From JANQOH01 sp965201115 (GTDB taxonomy: Bacteria; Pseudomonadota; Alphaproteobacteria; UBA7887), in the NCBI GenBank assembly GCA_965201115.1, contig OZ241745.1, positions 3,610,141 through 3,674,140 of the forward strand: 64,000 nucleotides of DNA. Direction: 5' to 3'. The position numbers and the translations under genes are program-made. Positions 58,943 through 64,000 of this stretch are shown here, in pieces; the first letter of the stretch is position 1; each line of letters begins with the position of its first letter. The notes under the pieces are model-generated. The model did not search any database and was not told where the DNA came from. It worked only from the letters and a program-made list of their open reading frames with translations.

Positions 58943-60273
58943 ATGACCGGACCCGCCAGGTTTTTGGCGCTTGCCGGCGCGGCCCTTGCGGCGGCCGCGC
59001 TCGCCGGCGCCGCGTTTGCGCAAGAGGAGGCGCCGGCCGCCTCGGCCGCGGAAACGGCCTATGTCTTCAACACGTTTTCGTTCCTGTTCAACGGCGCGCT
59101 GGTCATGTGGATGGCGGCGGGCTTCTGCATGCTCGAAGCCGGCATGGTGCGCGGCAAGAGCGCGGCGGCCATCTGCGCCAAGAACATCGGCCTCTATTCC
59201 GTCGCCGGCCTGATGTACTGCCTCATCGGCTACAACCTCATGTACGACGGGGTCGACGGCGGGTTCATGGGCAGTTTGGGCTGGTTCGACTCCGCCGACC
59301 CGGCTTACGCCGCCGGCGACAACCATGCCGCGCCGTCGGACTGGTTCTTCCAAATGGTCTTCGTCGCCACCGCCGCGTCGATCGTTTCGGGGACCCTCGC
59401 CGAGCGCGTGAAGCCTCTGGCCGTTCCTGATTTTCGTCGTGGCGCTGACCGGGATTATCTATCCCGTCCAGGGCGCGTGGCAGTGGGGCGGCGGCTGGCT
59501 TTCGGAAGCGGGCTTCAGCGATTTCGCGGGCTCCACCGTCGTGCATTCGACCGGCGGCTGGGCGGCGCTCATGGGCGCTATTCTGCTCGGCGCGCGCAAG
59601 GGCAAGTTCGGCCCCGACGGCGAAGTGCGGCCCATGCCCGGCTCGTCGCTGCCGCTGGCGACCCTCGGCGTGTTCATCCTCTGGCTCGGCTGGTTCGGTT
59701 TCAACGGCGGGTTCGCAGCTCGCGCTGGGGACCGGCGACGACGCGGCGGCGATGGCGCAGATATTCGCCAACACCAACCTCGCCGCCGCCGCCGGCACGG
59801 TCGTGGCCATGCTCGGCGCCCAGGCGATCTACGGCAAGACGGACCTGACGATGGCGCTCAACGGCGCCCTCGGCGGCCTCGTGAGCATCACCGCCGAGCC
59901 GCTGGCGCCGAGTTTCCTGTGGGCGATCCTCATCGGCGGCGTCGGCGGCGCGCTCGTCGTTTTCGCCGTACCCCTGCTCGACCGGCTGCGCATCGACGAC
60001 GTGGTGGGCGCCATTCCCGTCCACCTGGTGTGCGGCGTGTGGGGCACGCTGGCGGTTCCGATCACGAACCCCGACGCCAGTTTCGGCGCGCAGCTGCTGG
60101 GCATTGCCGCGATCGGCGCCTTCGTCGCGGCGGCCAGCCTGGCGGTCTGGTTCGCGCTCAAGGCGGCAATGGGCATCCGGCTGGACTCCGACGCCGAAGA
60201 CCGCGGGCCGGACCGATCGGAACTCGGGCTGGAAGCGTGGCCCGAGTTCGGCAAGGGATCGCAGCGGATATAA
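58943..60273 (+). CDS. amtB: Ammonium transporter 2 (two single-base frameshifts)
   Basis: Close paralogue of the preceding gene: signal MTGPARFLALAGAALAAAALAGAAFAQ, CMLEAGMVRGKSAAAICAKNIG, STVVHSTGGWAALMGAILLGARKG and IPVHLVCGVWGTLAVPI. Two extra bases break the frame: a C near 59415 (gaagcctctgg instead of gaagctctgg) and a G near 59710 (cggcgggttcg instead of cggcggttcg). Both are homopolymer expansions in otherwise intact sequence, so consensus errors are the likely cause. If restored, the protein has 442 residues. GGGAGG precedes the ATG. Confidence 0.88.
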
Positions 60274-60315
60274 CGTCCGCCGCGGCGCGCGGGCGGCATC
60301 CCCCGCCCGCGCCCG

Positions 60316-60811
60316 TCAGTCGCCCGGGGGCGCGAATACGGTGGCGCGTTCTATCGCCTCTACATCGGCGGGGCGTGGGAAAGGCGGGGGCGCGGGGGCG
60401 CCGGGGGCGCGGGGGCGGCCGATGGCCTCGAAGAAATCCTCCAGCCCGCCGGGCATCAGAACCCACATCATGCGCAAATCGCCGTCGCCCTCGTTGACGA
60501 TCCGGTGGGCGTTGCCGGGGCCGACGAAAATCATCGCGCCCTCGGAAACGGGATGCGAGGCGCCGTTCAGCTCCACGCGCCCGCGGCCCGCGTAGAAAAC
60601 AGCAACTCGTGCTCGCGCCCGTGGCGATGGCTCGCGCACATGGCAGCCCGGCGCGATAACCTGTATGCCCGACGAAAACCCGCGCACCCGCGCGTCGTCG
60701 CGCGGCGACACCTTGACCTCCGCCCAGCCGTTGGCCGGAACGGGCTGCCAGAAACTCTCGCCCCGCGTCGGCCGGGCTGACCACCGTCACGCCCCGTTCT
60801 TCCCCGCTCAT
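60316..60811 (-). CDS. Cupin-domain protein (frameshifted)
   Basis: Restoring the frame gives about 165 residues with a single cupin barrel: GVTVVSPADAG, then SFWQPVPANGWAEVKVSPRDDARVRGFSSGIQVIAPGC, the metal motif HRHGREHEL, and GRGRVELNGASHPVSEGAMIFVGPGNAHRIVNEGDGDLRMMWVLMP. Frame changes are needed near 60767, 60637 and 60598. His residues in HRHGREHE and GNAHR suit a metal-binding cupin. The substrate is unknown. It is divergent from the enolase-superfamily gene. Confidence 0.78.
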
Positions 60812-60951
60812 GGCGCGCCCTCCCCGGTTCGGGGCGCATGATGGCGCAAGCGCGGCGCGGCGGCAATGCGCGGGCGACGGCGAATGGCGGAATGGCGCCA
60901 TGGCGGGAAGCGGCTATGCTGCCCGCCGCCGCCGCCCGAAGGAGCGCCCGC

Positions 60952-62058
60952 ATGAAGATAACCGACGTCAGCATTGCCCTGTTCGCGTGGAGCGGCATCC
61001 CCTCCACCGCCTACGGCCCATGACCGGGCGGTTCGCCGGGAGAGCCAGCTCGGCCTCGCGACGATCCGGACCGACGAGGGCGTCGAGGGCCACGCCTTTC
61101 TCGGCAGCGCGATGAACGGCGCCGACAACGACGCGCAAGCGGTTATCTCGCGTCTGAAGCCGCTGCTGATGGGGCGCGACCCGCTCGATCGCGAGGCGCT
61201 GCACCAGCTCATGCTGCTGCGCCGGCGGGGCGTGTCGTGGCGCGGCATCGGCGCGATGGACGTCGCGCTGTGGGACATCGCCGGCAAGGCGGCGAACATG
61301 CCGGTGCATCGGCTGATCGGCACCTGCCGCCACAGCGCCCCAGCCTATGCGTCGTCGGCGGTTCTGCCTTCGGCCCAAGCCTATGCCGACGAGGCCCGCC
61401 ATTACAAGGCGCAGGGCTGGCAGGCCTACAAGATCCACCCGCCGGCGCGCTGGCGCGACGACATCGCCGTGTGCGAGGCGGTGCGCGCCGCCGTCGGCGA
61501 CGATTTTCCCGTCATGCTCGATTCGACGTGGAGCTACGCGTACGACGAGGCGATTCGCGTCGGCCGCGCCATCGAGGCGCTCGGCTATCTCTGGTACGAA
61601 GATCCGCTCGCCGACGACGACATATACAATTGCGTCAAGCTGCGCGAGAAGCTGGATATCCCGTTGATGGCGACCGAATACGCGCGGGCGGCTTCACGGC
61701 CTATGTTCCGTGGGTCGTCATGCGCGCGACCGACTATCTGCGCGGCGACGTGGCCGTGAAGGGCGGCATCACGCCGGTGCTCAAGACCGCGCGGCTGGCC
61801 GAGGCGTTCGGCATGAAGTACGAGATCCACCACGGCGGCAATTCGCACAACAACTGGGCGAACCTGCACGTTCTGGCGGCGATACCCAACACCACCTATT
61901 TCGAGGTCCTGCTGCCGCCGGTTCGCAGAAATACGGGGTAATCGACGACCTCGATGGTCGATGCGGACGGTCTCGTCCACGCGCCGACCCGGCCCGGCAT
62001 CGGCGCCGAGATCGATTTCGATCTGATCCGCGCGAAGACCGTCGCGGTCGTGTCCTGA
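60952..62058 (+). CDS. Mandelate racemase/muconate lactonizing enzyme family protein (frameshifted)
   Basis: Enolase-superfamily enzyme. The N-terminal capping domain begins MKITDVSIALFAWSGIPSTAYG; the barrel carries the Lys in QAYKIHP, metal ligands in MLDSTWSYAYDEA, WYEDPL and MATEY, and the His in KYEIHHGGNSHNNWANLH. These match a mandelate-racemase-type catalytic set for alpha-proton removal from a carboxylate. The frame changes near 61020-61045, 61690, 61922 and 61955. The restored length is about 368 residues, normal for the family. AAGGAG precedes the ATG. Confidence 0.83.
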
Positions 62059-62078
62059 TTGCGGCGGAGAACGAACCG

Positions 62079-62441
62079 TTGGGCGCAAGCATCGGAACGC
62101 GGCTCTATACGCGGCTGTTCGGCGCCAGGGTGGGCGCCGACGCGGCCGGCAACACGTATTACCGCGAGAAGAACCCGCCGCGCGGGCGGCGCGAGCGGCG
62201 CTGGGCGATCTACGCCGGCGAGGCCGAGGGCTCGGCTATCCCGCCGGAGTGGCAGGGCTGGCTCACGCATATGCGCGCCGAATCGCCCGCCGAGGCGCCG
62301 CTTCGCGCGCGGCCGTGGCAGAAGCCGCATCTGCCGAACCGGACCGGCGCCGATGGCGCCTGGCGCCCGCGCGGCGCGCTGCTGAGCGGGCGCGAGCGCG
62401 CCCGCGCGACCGGCGATTACGAGGCCTGGACCCCGGACTAG
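62079..62441 (+). CDS. NDUFA12-family complex I accessory subunit
   Basis: NADH:ubiquinone oxidoreductase accessory protein (B17.2/NDUFA12 type), found in alphaproteobacteria and mitochondria. The 120-residue protein matches throughout: IGTRLYTRLFGARVGADAAGNTYY, RRWAIYAGEAEGSAIPPEWQGWLTHM, PWQKPHLPNRTG and ATGDYEAWTPD. A TTG start at 62079 with GGAG nine bases upstream fits; the true start could be hidden by a nearby frameshift. It stands apart from the nuo genes, as is usual. Confidence 0.85.
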   Translation: MGASIGTRLYTRLFGARVGADAAGNTYYREKNPPRGRRERRWAIYAGEAEGSAIPPEWQGWLTHMRAESPAEAPLRARPWQKPHLPNRTGADGAWRPRGALLSGRERARATGDYEAWTPD

Positions 62442-62453
62442 GGACGCGGCGCG

Positions 62454-63098
62454 ATGTTGGAGATCGCGGCGTCCGCCACGAATACGACGGGCGGACGGCG
62501 GTGGCGGTGGAAGAGTGGACCGCCGGCGCCGGCGAGGAGTGGCTGATCTCCGGGCCCGTCCGGCTGCGGCAAGACGACGCTTTTGCATATTCTCGCCGGC
62601 ATTTTGCGCCCCTCCGCGGGCGAGGCGCGCATCGCCGGCCAGCGGTTGTCGGCGCTCGGCGGCGGCGCGCTCGATCGTTTCCGCGCCCGCCATGTCGGCA
62701 TCGTCTTTCAGCGCCTGCACCTGATCGGGCGCTGACGGTGCGCCAGAACCTGTTGCTGGCGCAATCGCTGGCGGGGGTTCGCGCCATCGCCTTCGCGCGC
62801 GGCGGAAATGCTCGACAGTTTGGGCATAGCCGACCGGCAAGACGCGCGTCCGCACGCGCTGAGCTACGGCCAGGCGCAGCGCGCGGCGCTGGCGCGCGCG
62901 CTGATCAACCGGCCCGGGCTTCTGCTGGCCGACGAGCCGACCTCGAATCTCGACGATGCGAGCGCCGAGCGCGCGATTGCGCTTCTGCGCGGCGCGGCGC
63001 GCGAACACCGCGCGCTGCTCGTCGTCGCCAGCCACGATTCGCGGCTTGCGGCGGCGTTTTCGCGCCGGCTCGCGCTGGCGCCGCCGGCGGCGGCGTAA
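62454..63098 (+). CDS. ABC transporter ATP-binding protein, LolD/MacB-type (frameshifted)
   Basis: The restored sequence of about 215 residues has a Walker A near SGPSGCGKTTLLHILAG, Q-loop VFQRLHLIGALTVRQNL, signature LSYGQAQRAALARALINRP, Walker B LLLADEPTSNLDD and H-loop VVASHD. Frame changes occur near 62465, 62555, 62735 and 62800, mostly in GC-rich runs. The permease gene follows after four bases, so the pair is a MacB/LolD-like exporter or lipoprotein-release system. Confidence 0.83.
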
Positions 63099-63102
63099 CC
63101 GC

Positions 63103-64000
63103 ATGAATGCGTTCGCTCTTTCGCTCGCCTATCTGCGGCGGCGGCCGCTGAACACGGCGCTGAACATCGCCATGCTCGCCATTGGCGTGGGGACCATCGC
63201 GCTGCTCCTGCTGTTCGGCGCGCAGCTGCGCGGCGCGCTGGAGCGCGACGCGGCGGGCATCGACATGGTGGTCGGCGCCAAGGGGAGCCCCTTGCAGCTG
63301 ATCCTGTCGAGCGTGTTTCATGTCGATATTCCCACCGGCAATGTGCGTATCGGCGATGCGCGCGCGCTGGCGGAGAACCCCGCGGTGGGCGCCGCCTTGC
63401 CGCTTGCGCTCGGCGACAGTTTTCGCGGTTGGCGCATTGTCGGCGCGGAGCACGCCTACCCCGAGTTGTTCGGCGCGGAAGTGGCGCGCGGCGCGCTGTG
63501 GAGCGCTCCGCTCGAGGCGACCGTGGGGGCGCTCGCCGCCGCCGAGGCGGGGCTGGAGCCCGGCGCGCGCTTCGTCGGTTCGCACGGGATCGCCGTCGGC
63601 GGCGCCGCCCACGCCGAAACCCCCTACCGCGTCGTCGGCGTGTTCGCCGAGACGGGAACCGTGCTCGATCGGCTGATCTCACATCGGTGCAAAGCGTGTG
63701 GAAGGTCCACGAGCACGCGGCGGCGCCGGGCGCGGAACGCGAAGGCGGGCGCGGGGCGGCGGCGCCGGGGCCGGAGGGGCCGGTTCTGCTGAGCGGCGAC
63801 CCTGAGCGCGAGGTCACGGCGCTTCTCATACAGTTGCGCAACCCGATCGCGGCCGCCACCCTGCCGCGGCAGGTCAACATGACCACGCCAATGCAGGCGG
63901 CGCTTCCCGGTTTCGAGATCGCGCGCCTGATGCGGAATATCGGCCTGGGAATCGACGGTTTTCGCGCTTTCGCCTGGGTTTTGGTGCGGGCGCGGGGTTG
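63103..64000 (+). CDS. FtsX/MacB-type ABC permease, 3' truncated by window edge (frameshifted)
   Basis: The N-terminus MNAFALSLAYLRRRPLNTALNIAMLAIGVGTIALLLLFG is the first membrane helix of an FtsX-family permease, followed by the large periplasmic domain (MVVGAKGSPLQLILSSVFHVDIPTGNV; PYRVVGVFAETGTVLDRLI). A frame change near 63680 is needed to continue into TSVQSVWKVHEHA and REVTALLIQLRNP, running to the window end. It pairs with the ATPase upstream. The remaining membrane helices lie beyond the window. Confidence 0.85.

Overview
The window is about 64 kb of very GC-rich DNA that reads as an alphaproteobacterium. Support for this comes from an alphaproteobacterial-type bL36, an NDUFA12-type complex I accessory gene, clade I nosZ, class II DAHP synthase, acetoacetyl-CoA synthetase, and several CoA-metabolism genes. 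Genes are tightly packed, with many ATGA/GTGA overlaps. I cannot name a genus.

0-17 kb is energy metabolism. It holds the end of a biotin-dependent carboxylase subunit, then a lanthanide-type methanol dehydrogenase set (xoxF, xoxJ, xoxG) with a strong terminator hairpin after xoxF. A two-gene ATPase plus TOPRIM-like module follows. Next is a complete nosRZDFYL cluster for N2O reduction, with an FNR/DNR-type box in front of nosR and a Crp/Fnr regulator upstream. An N-formylglutamate amidohydrolase gene leads into soxYZA; soxX and soxB are not in the window.

17-26.5 kb is accessory. Three consecutive precursor genes of the NHLP (nitrile-hydratase-like leader peptide) RiPP family stand with no maturation gene nearby. 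They are followed by acetoacetyl-CoA synthetase, a lone glycosyltransferase, a broken DnaQ-like exonuclease, a Fic protein, and an IS630 element with clear terminal inverted repeats and a frameshifted transposase.

26.5-41 kb is mostly housekeeping: lppC-rsmI-yraN-gshB-comM-pyrE, then a minus-strand group (VOC protein, unknown 507-residue protein, nicotinate phosphoribosyltransferase-like protein, SDR, class II DAHP synthase), an ExbB/ExbD-like membrane trio, tRNA-Val and a 1-Cys peroxiredoxin.

41-44 kb is dominated by a hairpin-rich repeat family in tandem arrays (4 x 89 bp and 4 x 69 bp). The 69-bp array lies in frame inside a gene carrying a Mu gp27-like (DUF3486) domain. Single copies of the same family recur at 17.1, 23.0 and 50.9 kb.

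44-59 kb has a phosphotransferase, a minimal zincin, rpmJ, glcDE without glcF, thiolase, a carboxymuconolactone-decarboxylase-like protein, a Septu-like ATPase + HNH nuclease pair, an SDR, a class III CoA-transferase, an amidase and an ammonium transporter. 59-64 kb has a second ammonium transporter, a cupin, an enolase-superfamily enzyme, NDUFA12, and an ABC ATPase/permease pair. Nearly every gene in this last stretch carries one or more single-base frameshifts, which looks like poor consensus sequence rather than true decay.
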